Below are positions 31,987 through 43,689 of a DNA stretch of 64,000 nucleotides, in pieces. Numbering within the stretch: position 1 is the stretch's first letter; each line of letters opens with the position of its first letter. The DNA lies in assembly GCF_000204055.1 (NCBI RefSeq), contig NW_006768770.1:660195-724194 (forward strand), written 5' to 3'. The notes beneath the pieces were generated by a model. The model was not told the DNA's origin and did not search any database. It saw nothing but the letters and a program-made list of their open reading frames with translations. The stretch comes from Melampsora larici-populina 98AG31. Taxonomy: Eukaryota > Basidiomycota > Pucciniomycetes > Pucciniales > Melampsoraceae. The position numbers were made by a program, and so were the translations under genes.

Positions 31987-34900
31987 ATTGAAAGGTCAAA
32001 TGCTCCTACTAATGCTTCATTTTGATGGATTTAGGCTGTTGTTCCCGAAGTGATCAATGTTGATCAAGAGTCTGAGATTGAAATTGTCGAAACACCTGGT
32101 GTCCGACGTGCTCAACTGGAACGAGTTGGCAAGTTGCTGGAGTTCTACTTTCCCCCGACTCACGTCAAAGGCGAGGTAAGATAGTTGTTTCTATTTTGAT
32201 TCACATAATTTCTTTAGTTTTATTTCCCTGGTTAATCTCTTTTTTTCGTTTACGCTCTGACTATGATACCGCAACATTTGTTTGAAGTCTGGGAATGACC
32301 CCCGAAGCTTCAAGTGCCGCTGGTGTAAGGGGACTTTTATTCGAGGAGCTTGTAGCCACTACAACGTGTATGCTCATTGAGACGGAGCTAAAGGTAGAGC
32401 TGCGTGTCCCCGACGAGCTCGTGAGATTCAATCCGGACTCAAGCTGCCTAACACTTGGGCTCAAGACCAAGCTGATAACGCTCAACTCTTGACCGAAGCT
32501 AACGGCCAGAACACTCTCGATGCTTTCCTCTCGCAACCCACCTTCAGTGTAGAACTATGCAACATAGTTCTAGTCATCTGGATTCTATGGCATGCTCTCC
32601 CATTTAATTGCTTCTATGACTGTCCTCTTCGCGCGGCTTTCAAGCTAGCCAATAGGCGAGCTGACTTGAGGAGCCCAACATGGGCTGCTGGGATTTCAAA
32701 GGAGCTCTATGTTCACTTAAGCTTGGCGGCGATTGACTTAGTAGCCGTAAGTCTTTATTACTTTTCACTTTCTTAAATCGGTTGAATCTTTATCTGAATT
32801 TCCTTTTGTTTTCAGAATAACTCAGGAAAGTTTTCCCTTGTCCACGATGTTTGGACTACAAAGGGTAATCGTTACACCTTCATTGGAGTCTCGGCGAACT
32901 TCATCGACGACGATTGGAAGTACCACTCAATTCACCTCACTCTCAAGTTGGTAGCGTGGAACAAGATGGGTTTTCTACTTGCTAGACCGGTGGCCCGATA
33001 CTTGATTGCACACAAGCTCCATACCAAGATATGTATTTTCTTTTATTCAGCTTATCATCCTTACATATAACTAATTTGATTTTGAATTGTTTACATGATA
33101 GCTCAAACAACAGACTCTGGGTCCAACAACAACACCATGGCTCAAGAGATGGAAGAATTGTTCTTACAGTCTGAAGAGAAGGTCCAATGGGATTCGGCCA
33201 AGAATCACGTCCGATGCTTTGCCCATAAGCTCGGACTGGTTGTAAAGCATGGCTTGAATTCTTTAGGTTTGGCTGCTGGCCATATAAAACCAACGACTCC
33301 TCCTAACACCTCCATCCCAATCCCCTCAATTGTACTCAACGACGACATGACCGAGGTTCTATGTGACTCAGACGACTCAGATGACGATATCTTCGCCCCA
33401 CGTTCATCAGAGGCTCATGATGAGACCACCTCCGATGTCGAAGACGGTCCTGGTTACGATTATGTCCCTTCTCAAAGTTGCTTGGTGGTTCAGGGAGCTA
33501 TCAAGGTGTGTCTCTCTCCATTTTTTAATTTGGTCAACCGTTTTCCAATTTGGTGTATGCTGACTTAAAACAACCTATACATCAGCTCAAGAACATCAAT
33601 GCCCTCCTAACCCAAAGTAATGCTCGACGGGGCGAATTTGCTGCTTGAGCCGCTCAAATGGGTTATGAAGGTCCAGCTCCTATTGCTGGATGGGGAGTAC
33701 GCTGGAACATTGACTTAGCAATGTATTCCAACTTGGTTTCTGCTCAAGATGTAAGTCACTTTTTTTTTGTACCTATCAGCTCAAATTACAATTTCTTTTT
33801 ATAGGTGATTGATTCCATCCTCATCGCCAATCGAAAGACAAGGTATTATCAAGGGGCAATGATGACAATGGAGGAATGGGATGCGGTGGAGGAGCTATGC
33901 AAGGTTTTGAAAGTAAGTTTCCTTTTTTGATATCTGCTATCTCCATCAAACATAATTAAACTAACTCTACTTAATTTACAATTTCAGGTATTCCACTTCT
34001 CCACCAAGAGAATGGAGGGAGACTTTGCTTCGGGTTCCGTCCTCCTGGCCGAATACCTGCGTGTGACCGAGGTGCTTAGCCAGTTGCGTGATGCTTCCAA
34101 CTTCCCCACCTTGATCACCATGATTGATACAATGCTGGGCAAACTGGCTGGCTATCGAGAAGAAGCTGCTATGTCCGACGTGATTGTACTGGCTACCATC
34201 ATGAACCCCAAGTATTGGCTTCGTTTCTTTGACCTTCACTATCGCGAACATTCCGAGAGGGCTCAAGATCTTATGGAAAATTTGTTTCAAAGATTCTTGG
34301 CTGCTTGGCCAGTAACTCCTCCTTTGACTCCTCCTCCCATTCCAACAACATCTAGTAACCCTTTTGATCACTTTGACATATTCACCTCGTCGGCTACTTT
34401 TCAATCCTCCAATTCCATCCAATCATCCGAGCTCAAAATCTATCTCCAAGGCACTGTGCCGATTACGCCTGGCCAATGTGAACTCACGTGGTGGAAGGTG
34501 AGATTTTTTTCAAGTTTCAAGCTCAGCAAATGAAACTGATCAAAAGTTGCATTTTGTTAGGAAAATTCCGCTCAATTCCCTGTTCTGGCCACAATCGCCC
34601 GAGATTACCTTTCAATCTTGGCTACCTTGTGCTGTGTTGAACGCACGTTCTCCTCTGCAGCGGACATTGCAATTCCTGCACGTGGCTCTTTGAAATCCAG
34701 GACTATCCAACGCGCTGTTGGATGTAGACAATGGCTACATTCACACATTCCTGTATTGGGCCGATTTGCTGATGCGATTGCTTATGTGTCCTCCTTTGCA
34801 GCCAATATGACCAAGAAAAAGAAGGCGGATTAGACTGTTACATCATTTACGTCTCTTATAGGTTTTTCTCAATCGATTCTCTATTTTTTGTCACTGTTTT

Positions 34901-35490
34901 ATTCTGGCTTCTTCTGCTTGGCTAGATGTTGGGCGTGCTCAGTTTACCTCAAGTCTCCTATTTCTTTTCTTTACTGGTTCTCTTTTTTCTCTTTTTCTTT
35001 CCTTTGATTGTGTGTCATCTTCTACACTTGTTTGAAAAGTTTTGTGCTTTTGTAACCTTTGTTTCTTTTGCTTAATATGTTTCTGTTCTGTGTTCCTGTT
35101 TCTGGCAAGAAAAATGGTGCCTGTTTGTGTTTTCTACTTCTACCTCGCTCTTCGTGTATGTATAACTTTCTTTGTGCATATTTAATAAAAAAAAAATTGT
35201 GAATAGTACCACCCTGGCCGCTCTGATGACACTAAAAAAACGTGAGCGGAGCGCGAGCGCCTCTTGAACCCGCGGCGCTACCTTAGTTCTGTAGTGGGTC
35301 TTAAAACTAAGCGGAGCGAGAGCGGATGGTGTCTGTGGCGGGTTGATGTACCGTTACACAAATTGGCCGGAAAAGCGGATTGCAGCGGTGCGGTTCAGGT
35401 GTTGCTTCCGGGTAACGGGTATTTTTTCTTCAAGCTACATACCAGACCCGCTCCCCGTTAAAGTAACTATGTAACCCTATGTAACACAGG

Positions 35491-37200
35491 GGCAGGCAAT
35501 TCCCCATTTAGACACTGTATGAAACCCTTTTGGCCACCAATCACCCAATCAAGAACAATCAAGTCCCAAGATGGACACAAGGGGAGGCTTTCAAAGCCAC
35601 TTGGACCTCATGTTTTTGATGGTGAGTTATCCCCTTCCGGATTCTATCCTTTCCCAATCAAAGCAACCAATCTAAGACTTCGCTAATAATACTATCTTTT
35701 ATTTTCTTTCCTTATCCTTTCTATAACTCTGATTCATTTGTTCCACTTCAACCAATCACGACTTCATCATTATGATATTCTTTCATTGATTCTTCATTGG
35801 ACTGTTCAAACAGATTTTTAGCAATGTCTTCATTTGATTATCTGTTGCGTCTAGCTCTCAGCAATCACAAGGATTTCCTTCTTCAACGCAAGGCACTCCT
35901 AGTTGACCTCAAAGGACCCAGCATCCTGTTTCAAATCCTTGAATGGTGTGCCTTCTCCTGATAGCTGCCGAAGAGTGTCAATTGACAAAGCCCCTCCTAA
36001 ACCAACTTACAAAAAGTCCAAATCATCAGCCACAGTGATACTCAATAGCAAAGAAGAAACTGAAAACAAACCTAAGTCAGATGTACCTCAGGTTGTTGCT
36101 AATAAGAAGAAACGTAAAAAAGTTGATAAGGCCAGAGTGGTTAAAGTTGAAGTGAGTTTTTTTATATAACTTGAACAATCAATTCAGATTTTACAAACTG
36201 AATCAACTTATTCCTCTTAATCCAGTTCTCTTCTAAGCAAGTCACCAAAGGGATCCTCCAAGCCAATTTGGGGATGGAAATATGGTCTCAAAGCCTTTTA
36301 ATTTCAAGCATATTGTCTTCATCATGTATGAGAATCAAGTACAAGACCCAGCCATTGTTGATTGCTTTGCAAAGTATAAGATACAATGCCATTTCAGGCA
36401 TCAGTGTGAGTATTGTGATATGATGGTGAGCATGCTCTGATTTTGCTCAGCTGGACTGGTCAGTTTTAACCGTCTGGATCGACCCCTCACAGAATATATT
36501 GGGCGAGCCCAATTGTCAAGGTTACTGAACAGGTTCAATTCTGCTCGGTGTTTGTGGAAGGGTCCATGATTGGTAAGCATGCTCACGATTTGTGTCTGAT
36601 CACCACATTGCTAAGGTTGTGGATCGTTTTTAACAGGGATTGAATTTTCAGTAGCTGTTGTTTGTTGGCTGGTGTATCAACAGTCCTAGTATCAGTTGGG
36701 GAGCAATTGGGGGGTATATGGACGGCACGTCTCAAAAGGTATCACCTGGATGGTAATTAAAGTTCCTATTTGTAAATGAGGTGCGCAATGATATCAGAGT
36801 GTTTTGTGCATGGTGTTACAACTGTGAGTTTTGTGTAGCATGTTCCATATTGTGAGGGAACCAAATTGGACTATGGTGGCAAGGTGGAGGTTCAAGGAAT
36901 GGGTGTGCACGGTCCATCTTGGTCTGGTGTTCTTGCGCCTTTGGTGCTACTTGATTGAGGCAGCTATCAATCTTTACTATTTTGGGGGTTTAATGAGGCT
37001 TGGGAAGACACCAAATAGACTTTTTGATCTGCTGGGAACTGGGGGGTAAGACACGTTTCTAATCAATTTGTATGAATGTCACAGGTTTATTTAAAGACAT
37101 CAAATGAGAAGTTGTTTTTATATTCATGACAAAAGTCATCATTAATGATTACTGTGTCAATTGATTTCTGAAATGATAATACCATTCTTGATCAATTTTT
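35491..37200. other. Decayed repeat-like DNA
   Basis: No intact gene. One short relic is listed separately. A frame at about 36245-36425 (..GNMVSKPFNFKHIVF..) is open but has no recognisable family or exon partners. Confidence 0.4.
35823..36150 (+). pseudogene. Basic low-complexity ORF relic
   Basis: An ATG at 35823 opens a 45-codon frame (MSSFDYLLRLALSNHKDFLL..). A different frame continues the apparent coding text as SLNGVPSPDSCRRVSID and a Lys-rich stretch up to a donor-like GTGAGT at 36150. The break between frames suggests a frameshift in a former 5' exon, perhaps of a transposon gene. Family unknown. Confidence 0.3.
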
Positions 37201-37620
37201 CAATGCTTCATGTTGAAAGCGTCTGCTTTTTGCTAAAGCAGATTCCAAAGTGCCAAGATGTTCTCAAAGGATCTATCAGCTTGCAATTGCTTTAGATTCG
37301 CTTCAAACCCAAGAAAAAGTAATTGCTTGAAATTGATATGGAGAGCTTGCAGTTGCTTTGGTTTGGAGAGCTTTTGGTTGAAAGCAACAGGCTTTATGCT
37401 TTTGGTTGAAAGCAACAGGCTTTATGCTTTTGATTGCTACATAGCCCTTTGAATCTGGGCTTATAGAGCATTAGATTTCAATTGCTTCAGTTTTTAGCCA
37501 AAAGCAAATATCATATCTTGAAGTGGAGATGGAAAGCTCACAGCCAATTTGCTTTGGAGAGCTTTTTGTAAAAATCAATAGCATTCTTGCTTTTGATTGC
37601 TGCAAAGCCATCAAAAGCGA
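37201..37620. repeat. GCTTT/AAAGC-rich repeat region with a 28-bp tandem pair
   Basis: Two 28-bp units in tandem (37370-37397, 37398-37425) sit inside about 400 bp dense in ttgcttt, agctttt and aaagca motifs in both orientations. It could be a small non-autonomous transposon with subterminal repeats; no termini were fixed. Confidence 0.6.
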
Positions 37621-37700
37621 CAATGATTAACCTTTTTCTATATGAACACTGTCCTGTTGAAGTTGTTTTCGCCCTCAACAAATTTCCACCAGGCTTCAAA

Positions 37701-38014
37701 TCATCACATCTTTTATCAAGTTATTCCTTTTGTTCAAAGGCAGTGAGCCAACAGCAATAAATCGAATATTATTCACTTTCATCACATCTTTTATTGAGTC
37801 ATTCTTTTTGTTCGAAGGCAGTGAGCCAACAGCAATGAATTGAATGTTCTCTATTCTTTATCATATCTTTCATCAAGTTATTCCTTTTGTTCAAAGGCAG
37901 TGAGCCAACAGCAATAAATCAAATATTATTCACTTTCATCACATCTTTTACTGAGTCAATCTTTTTGTTCAAAGGCAGTGAGCCAACAGTAATAAATTGA
38001 GTGTTCTTAATTGA
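37701..38014. repeat. Minisatellite, four units of about 78 bp
   Basis: The core ggcagtgagccaacag occurs at 37739, 37817, 37896 and 37974 (spacings 78, 79, 78). Units 1 and 3 resemble each other more than they do units 2 and 4, so the array is two copies of a 157-bp dimer. Confidence 0.85.
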
Positions 38015-38448
38015 TTGAAAAATTGCTCCACAAATCAAATTTCAAAGTGTAGCGTGCCAGCCTTGTTTCAAAGAATTTCATTTTAAAATGGTTATCAACT
38101 TTTATCTCAGGTTTCAGATGGTTTGTATATCTTCAAATCAATGAAGTTTCATTTTTTTTGGTGTGACACATTCTCTCAAATCAAACATTGTAATGAAATT
38201 CAAAGATTGTTATGATTTCAAGAGTTATCATATTGATCTCTTTTGTATCAATCAATTTCTGATAGTTTGTATACAAGAATCTTGAAAGAAATCCAAGTAG
38301 TTTCAAGACTAAATTTCTTCTGCATTGTGTTGTTCCCCCCTCAAGCCACCCAATTGTGGATCTTTAAATTGTTCATCAGACAACGATGCATATCTGCATC
38401 TTGTAAATCAATGTAGTTTGACATCAAAGCTGCAGGAGAGAGCCGTAA

Positions 38449-38690
38449 TCAAGGATCTCGATGATTCAGAATGATCTTGGTGTCTGTTGGAAAATCATCT
38501 ATGTGTGGATCTCGGACCTCACGGTCTTCCACATTCATATTATGAAGAATGATACAAGCGTGCATGATTCTATCACCTGTGGCCCCGGGATTGCCCGGCT
38601 TATACCCGAGGATATTGTAGCGCATTATCAACGGCTTGATGCCGAAAAACCGCCTGCAGATGAGAACAGATGCGCCAGAGTCATCTGAGG
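38449..38690 (-). pseudogene. DDE transposase C-terminal fragment (possibly Harbinger-like)
   Basis: The minus strand encodes MRYNILGYKPGNPGATGDR, then IMHACIILHNMNVEDRE, then an acidic end. An iLHN motif after a helix is typical of the C terminus of PIF/Harbinger-type transposases. The frame is lost upstream (beyond about 38690), where only CTCATCTG-rich non-coding DNA is found. Short, so the family call is tentative. Confidence 0.4.
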
Positions 38691-38759
38691 AAATCTTTCG
38701 AAATCAGAAGTCAATTCCATCAAAATTTCCTTATGATTAATCTTCATTTCATGAGTGTT

Positions 38760-39250
38760 CATGCATGTCCTGAACACTCAAAAAAAGGTCTCAGAGACCA
38801 CTTTACCCCCTAACACCTTGAGACACTTGTAACAGTGCAAGATCCACAAGAACAGCCCAAGTCAGGCTCATCTGACCAAATCTGGCCAAACCTGACATCA
38901 GATTGAGTCTGCGTGTTGTAGCCAGACTCATCTGCTACAGTCACGGCTATTAACACAGCTATGACTGCAGCAGACCAATCTGGCACCAGCATACAGATTC
39001 ATCTGCCACCAACTGCACTATCAACTCAGATGAGACTCACAACTTCTCACTCGAAATTCAATTATCAAGTGTACTGCATATTACCCTCAGGGGAAAACTC
39101 ATCTGCACTCATCTGATCACACATGACCCAAAATTTCTGACACGTGGTAACAAACAAGGGGGAAACTCATCTGTCCTCATCTGCACACATCAGCTTTGAT
39201 CAAGCGTCTGTACAGACAGATTTCAGGGGGGTTCTCATCTACACTCATCT
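38760..39250. repeat. Cluster of CTCATCTG motifs
   Basis: More than ten copies of ctcatctg or its complement cagatgag, or one-base variants, lie in about 490 bp, mostly in one orientation and often in pairs separated by 2-6 bases. TTATAAG follows at 39255. This looks like clustered protein-binding sites or a transposon subterminal region. Confidence 0.6.
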
Positions 39251-39399
39251 GTCTTTATAAGACCTTTGTACGTTTGATTCTCACAAACAAACTCAGCCAC
39301 CCTCACATTTAGATCTCTTGCTGTCTCACTCTTGCACTCCCCATCAATCAAATACCATTAATCATCTTATAAAAATATGAAAGAAAAAAAATCAATTGT

Positions 39400-40170
39400 A
39401 TCATCAGATGGAATCTGATAAATCACTCTTATCTAACATAAGATATAAAACTTGCATCCTTGGATGAAGTTGAAAAAACAAGAAAGTAGGAAAAGAAACA
39501 TTGAAAAGAAATGGGAATTTTCAGTATCGACAGTATTGTGACATCCGATAGCGCTCTGATCTGACATGAGATCCAAAACTTGTACAGCCGTTGTAATATC
39601 TAACGGCATTTTTTTGAAGAGTGGTGTTGTCACCGGATTTTACTCTGAAAGTCAAAAACTCGAAATTTTTTGACTTTCAGAGTGAAGTGTATCGTACTTC
39701 TTTAAGATCAGACACTTGCTTTCCCTTTCCTCTCTCCATAACTTTCCCCCATTCCGGCCATTCGTTCGTCAAGTCATTTACCGGAATCCAATCTCTGATC
39801 GTGATGGCATCATCGCCAGGGATGTCTTTCCCTCCCGTTCGAGATTCAGTTAAAAAAACAAGAAAATAAAAAAAGAGACATTGAGAAGAAAGAAGAATAT
39901 ATTCAGTATCGGCAGAGTTGTAACTTCTGATAGCGCTCTGATCTAACATAAGATCCAAAACTTGCATATTTTGATGAAGTTAAAAAAAAGAAGATATAAA
40001 ACGAATCATTGAAAAGAAACAAGTTCGGTATTGGCAGATTTGTAATATACGATAGCTTGCTCTGATATAAGTAGCAATATAGAACTTCGCATCCTTTAAC
40101 CAAGTTGAAAAGAAACACTGAGAAGACAAAAAGATCATTCTGATTCTATCACCAGATTTGTAATTTGTGT
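39400..40170. repeat. Degenerate tandem array interrupted by a foldback-bearing segment
   Basis: Units of about 115-140 bp share gatagcgctctgatct, then aacataagatccaaaacttg-like text, then gaagttgaaaaa, then aaagaaacattgaaaag, then cagtatcggcag. Units start near 39406, 39546, 39930 and 40050. About 250 bp of unrelated DNA (39600-39850) splits the array. Confidence 0.6.
39642..39683. repeat. Perfect 17-bp hairpin
   Basis: ACTCTGAAAGTCAAAAA (39642-39658), 8-base loop, TTTTTGACTTTCAGAGT (39667-39683), at the edge of the segment that interrupts the tandem array. Confidence 0.85.
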
Positions 40171-40206
40171 AATTAAGCTTAAAACTCGTTTTCTCCAGTT
40201 AGACAA

Positions 40207-42203
40207 TCAATCATCTTCCTCATCACTATCGCTTTCTGAAGTGGTATCACTTTCACCTCCGTTTTTCTTCTTGTTTTCATTGTTTGCTGCTTGATTTGTA
40301 ATAGGCTCATCACTGTTGTTGTTTGATTGTATCACATTGTCTCTTGCGCGAGGAGGAGTAGTCAAAGCTGCTTCGATATCTGTCGCATCTAAAACCACCG
40401 GCTCGCCAATAGCCTCATCAGACCCGACCCTCAATTTGGTTAAGCGAAAATGACCGTCTTTAACATCGTTGAGCCACTCATTTCGTGTCGCAGATTGCAT
40501 CTTCTTGAATCCAACTTGCAGCTTTTCGTCGGTAAGTCTTGATCCTTCTGTAAGAACAATAGATATTGGTAACACCCTTTTTTTCGATTCGGCTGCAGGG
40601 TCAGCAGTCTGTGGGAAAGATTGTGGGGGAGTGTACCCTAAGGTTTTGTCTGACGGCCAATACAAGCAGAGCGTCAGATATGAAATAAGACAAAGTTAGT
40701 AAGGTATTGGAAAGTAACTTACGTGTAAGAGCTGCCAAGAGGCGTCCTAAATCCACCTTAATCTTGTCACTAGGCTGTTGTTTATCAGGACGTTGACGTT
40801 TTGGTTTGTTGTTAACCGAGGCAATGGCCTTCGCCATCGAGACACCTTGCGAGTATGTAGCAAAGACAGTTGCAAAGTGACAGGTTTTGTTGGCCCAAGT
40901 TCCTATTTGCGGGTGAGTCGTGTATTGCTTGAGCCATCCCAACTCGGAGGATTTGTTCGGGGTCACGGTGCTCGTCGCCACAAGGTAGTAGGCAAAATCT
41001 AAACGATTAGCTTCACATGAGAGCTAATTGATATAAGCGAAGTAAGTATTATGAAAATGAAATGAATATATCTAAATGTCACTTACCTGATGAGCAATCT
41101 TCTCGATAGCCGTCTTGGATTTGCGCTGAAGCTGAGCTGTTGAAGGACTGGTTGGAGGCTTGCCCAGTTCGTTGTCGACTTTGACCATATCAACTAACCG
41201 TTCATATATCGGCCGATAGAGCTCATCCTCTTCAACGGTCAGCTTGTGAACCTTTGGAATCGGGATAAAGGAGTCACCGCTGTGCTCCTGCTCTTCTGGA
41301 TGATCGTCCACCACACATTCTCCAGTTTCGGGGTCCAACAACAGGTTAGGCACACCAGCCAATGCGTAAAAGTTAATGGGCTCAAAGACTGCTTTCTCAT
41401 CGTCTGAGAGCGCTCGCCACCTGGCCCCGGTCTTCCAATTACGGTCACCCAGGAAATCTCCGCCTTCTTCTTGACCTCTCAGCGGCACTAACAATTTCAA
41501 ACGAACAATAACAGGTCAGTCACTTGTATGTTAATTTCAAAATCAAGACCCCCACTTACTTGGTTCGGATAAGCAATCCAAACAGTACTGGAGGAAGATG
41601 GTATAACGGCTAATTGCTCTTGTTGCCGACATCTCGGGTCTGATAAGGAAGATGCAAAACAATCAATAACATGAAAAAAAGAAAATTCACAATACATATG
41701 AATACTTACATATAGGACTTGATGGTGGCTTCGCTCACTTTACCAATCATAGCCAGCATGAGAAGCTCGTTCTTGAATTGATTGTAGACCAATTTGACAC
41801 GATCATGAATTTCAGATGGCAGACGATTTTGAGTCGAGGCCTTATGTTCTTCAAGATGTTCACGGATACGGCCAAGAGGCCACAATTTCATCATAGTCAT
41901 GTAATTGTCAAGTGTTGGAAGGATTTCAGGTTGATTCGTAGTGTCGCCGAGTGTTTGATCGTCATTTGATCCGGCACCGGTAGACAGATCATTGGTAGAA
42001 GGTTCTTCGGGGTTGGTAGTGTTGTTACGGACTCGTTTAGATCGGTTAGTAGAGCGGGCAGCCTGTGGAGGTCTCTTGGACAAAGTAGCACGAGTTGAGG
42101 TGTTTGAATTAATGGGGCCTGGAGCCAAATCTTCTGCTTGGGTACGTTGATTGGAAGACTTGGAAGCGGCGGATACTCCTTTCTTCCGAGTGCGAGGAGC
42201 CAT
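40207..42203 (-). CDS. Unknown five-exon protein, acidic C terminus
   Basis: Exons (complement): 41710-42203, 41560-41639, 41087-41487, 40723-41023, 40207-40649. All splice phases agree; 572 residues. The N terminus is basic and low in complexity (MAPRTRKKGVSAASK.., then a KRPPQAARSTNRSKR stretch), like a nuclear protein. Exon 3 holds W+.LSDDEKAVFEPINFYALA, which recalls one helix of an HMG-box but is too short to call. The C terminus is strongly acidic (SDTTSESDSDEEDD). No enzyme motif is seen. It stands alone next to repeat arrays, so it could be part of a transposon-carried family, but it has no breaks. Function not recognised. Confidence 0.65.
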
Positions 42204-42947
42204 TCTGGATATTGTAATATGAAGAAGGAAGTCTAAATTTAATTAGGAATTTTTAGATAAGACTTTATAATGGAATTAGTAGGATATTTGAATTTGAAAA
42301 CAAATTTTCGGAGAAGACTTTTAGAATGGAATTTTGACAAAGCGATGATTTGATTTGATTTGTTAAATTTGACAATCTTTGAGCTATACGAAACTAGTAA
42401 GTAGAAATTGAAGATTCGATGATTTGATAAAAAGGGAGATTTTGCAGCAATATGACACTAGATAGTTGCACAAAACTATTTCACTTGAAAAAAGGTAAAG
42501 GTTGATTTTTCACGATATAGTTGGTAAACTAGTAAGCCAAATATAACTTTTGAAGAGATGATTTGATTCAATTGATTAGGGAGAAATTTTGACTCTAATG
42601 GCATCCGGGTTAGTTAAAAAGGAAATTTTGAAGGAATCGATCATTCGATTTGAGACATTAGAGTATGTATGTATTCCAGAATAATCCAGCCAGGTAAGAA
42701 GAAAATCTGAAGAAGAAATCTGAAGAAGAAGGAGGAATTTGATTCGATGAGATAGGGAGTCTATCAAAGGTGCTAGAAATGATAAATTGAGATGATCGGT
42801 AAGAGTAGATGGAAGGGATTGAACTGACTGTCTGACTCTTGTTTGTGAAGTTTTCAATTATAGATCTTTATGGAAAGTTAGGAATCGGGATGATATCAAT
42901 ATTGATATATCAAAGGAAATAGTATCACATAACTTACGTCATTGAAT

Positions 42948-42984
42948 TATACATATGAACATATGTTAAATGTTCATATGTATA
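42948..42984. repeat. Inverted repeat, 15-bp arms
   Basis: TATACATATGAACAT (42948-42962), 7-base loop, ATGTTCATATGTATA (42970-42984); a third partial copy (catatgaac) follows at about 42993. Confidence 0.8.
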
Positions 42985-43689
42985 TATATACATACATATG
43001 AACTTATATGTAATTGTATACTCCACCTTCGACTTTCAGAGCAGGTAGGTTGTACCCAAAAAACAAAAAAATAAAACAAGGCATGAAGATGAGGTGCCAT
43101 CAATTTTTGGCAATATCAAACTGTGCATCAAATTACCAGCTCTATCTACCCTGAGAAAAACCAGCCTCTGTTGCAGTTTTAAATAGTATCTTTGGTGAGT
43201 TTGGGGCAAGAGTGGGAAATGCTAAAGATTCAAAAAGTGGGCTCAACCAGTGAAGATGAAGAGCAATCAAATTTCTGGCTTAACAAACTAGCCATTTTTT
43301 TTTGTATTTCCATCCCCCACGCAGAAGACTAAGCATTATAGTCCTTTGATCTGGGTACTTTTTACAAATTTGAGTGTAGAATGTGATAACCAAATATGAG
43401 AAACATGATGTAAAGTGATGAAGATGAAGAGATAGATAACCAAATGCATAATGGAAATTGTTCAACTTGAAGTAAGGCAACTTCTATATTAATGGTATTT
43501 ACCCAAAACTCTTCATATTCAAAGTGCTATAGTGGGATTGATGCTTGAGCAGTGATATTTGTACATATTTGAGGTGTACAATTGGAACATGAGCGTGCTG
43601 ATGAACCTGTGTAAATACTTATACATACACCGGCAACATTTTTGCATGGCATGGTGGTATGCACCAACACGAAGCACTCAGACTTGTGA

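Larger units (their letters stand above)
29136..34833 (+). pseudogene. hAT-superfamily transposase with two in-frame stops
   Basis: Nine exons: 29136-29537, 32035-32175, 32288-32746, 32816-33032, 33102-33505, 33586-33750, 33805-33912, 33988-34497, 34561-34833. Every junction is in phase (893 codons). Domains seen: a Ser/Lys-rich N terminus; a BED-type zinc finger (FKCRWCKG..H) in exon 3; the RNase-H-like core in exons 4-8 (VHDVWTTKGNRYTF, TTDSGSNN); and the hAT dimerisation block CCVERTFSSAADI in exon 9. TGA codons at 32378-32380 (right after the BED finger) and 33646-33648 interrupt the frame. Both read TTGA where TCGA, an Arg codon, would be expected. The first intron contains a 2.4-kb CACTA-like element. 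The gene is therefore probably dead, though the rest is well kept, implying recent decay. Confidence 0.8.
28320..35490 (+). mobile_element. hAT DNA transposon with a nested insertion
   Basis: The transposase gene at 29136-34833 is flanked by GC-rich ends that are imperfect inverted repeats of each other. For example gcaacacctgaa at 28396-28407 pairs with ttcaggtgttgc at 35394-35405, at nearly equal distance from the presumed tips. GTTACAT-type blocks mark both tips (around 28325 and 35480). I could not fix the exact ends or an 8-bp target duplication. The element is about 7.2 kb, of which 2.4 kb is a later nested insertion. Confidence 0.65.

Noticed and set aside
37701..38014. CRISPR-like array
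   Set aside because: Units are contiguous tandem repeats without unique spacers, in a eukaryotic genome.
39677..39967. Minus-strand ORF of 96 codons
   Set aside because: It crosses from the inserted segment into the tandem array and starts inside a repeat unit; no family or exon partners.
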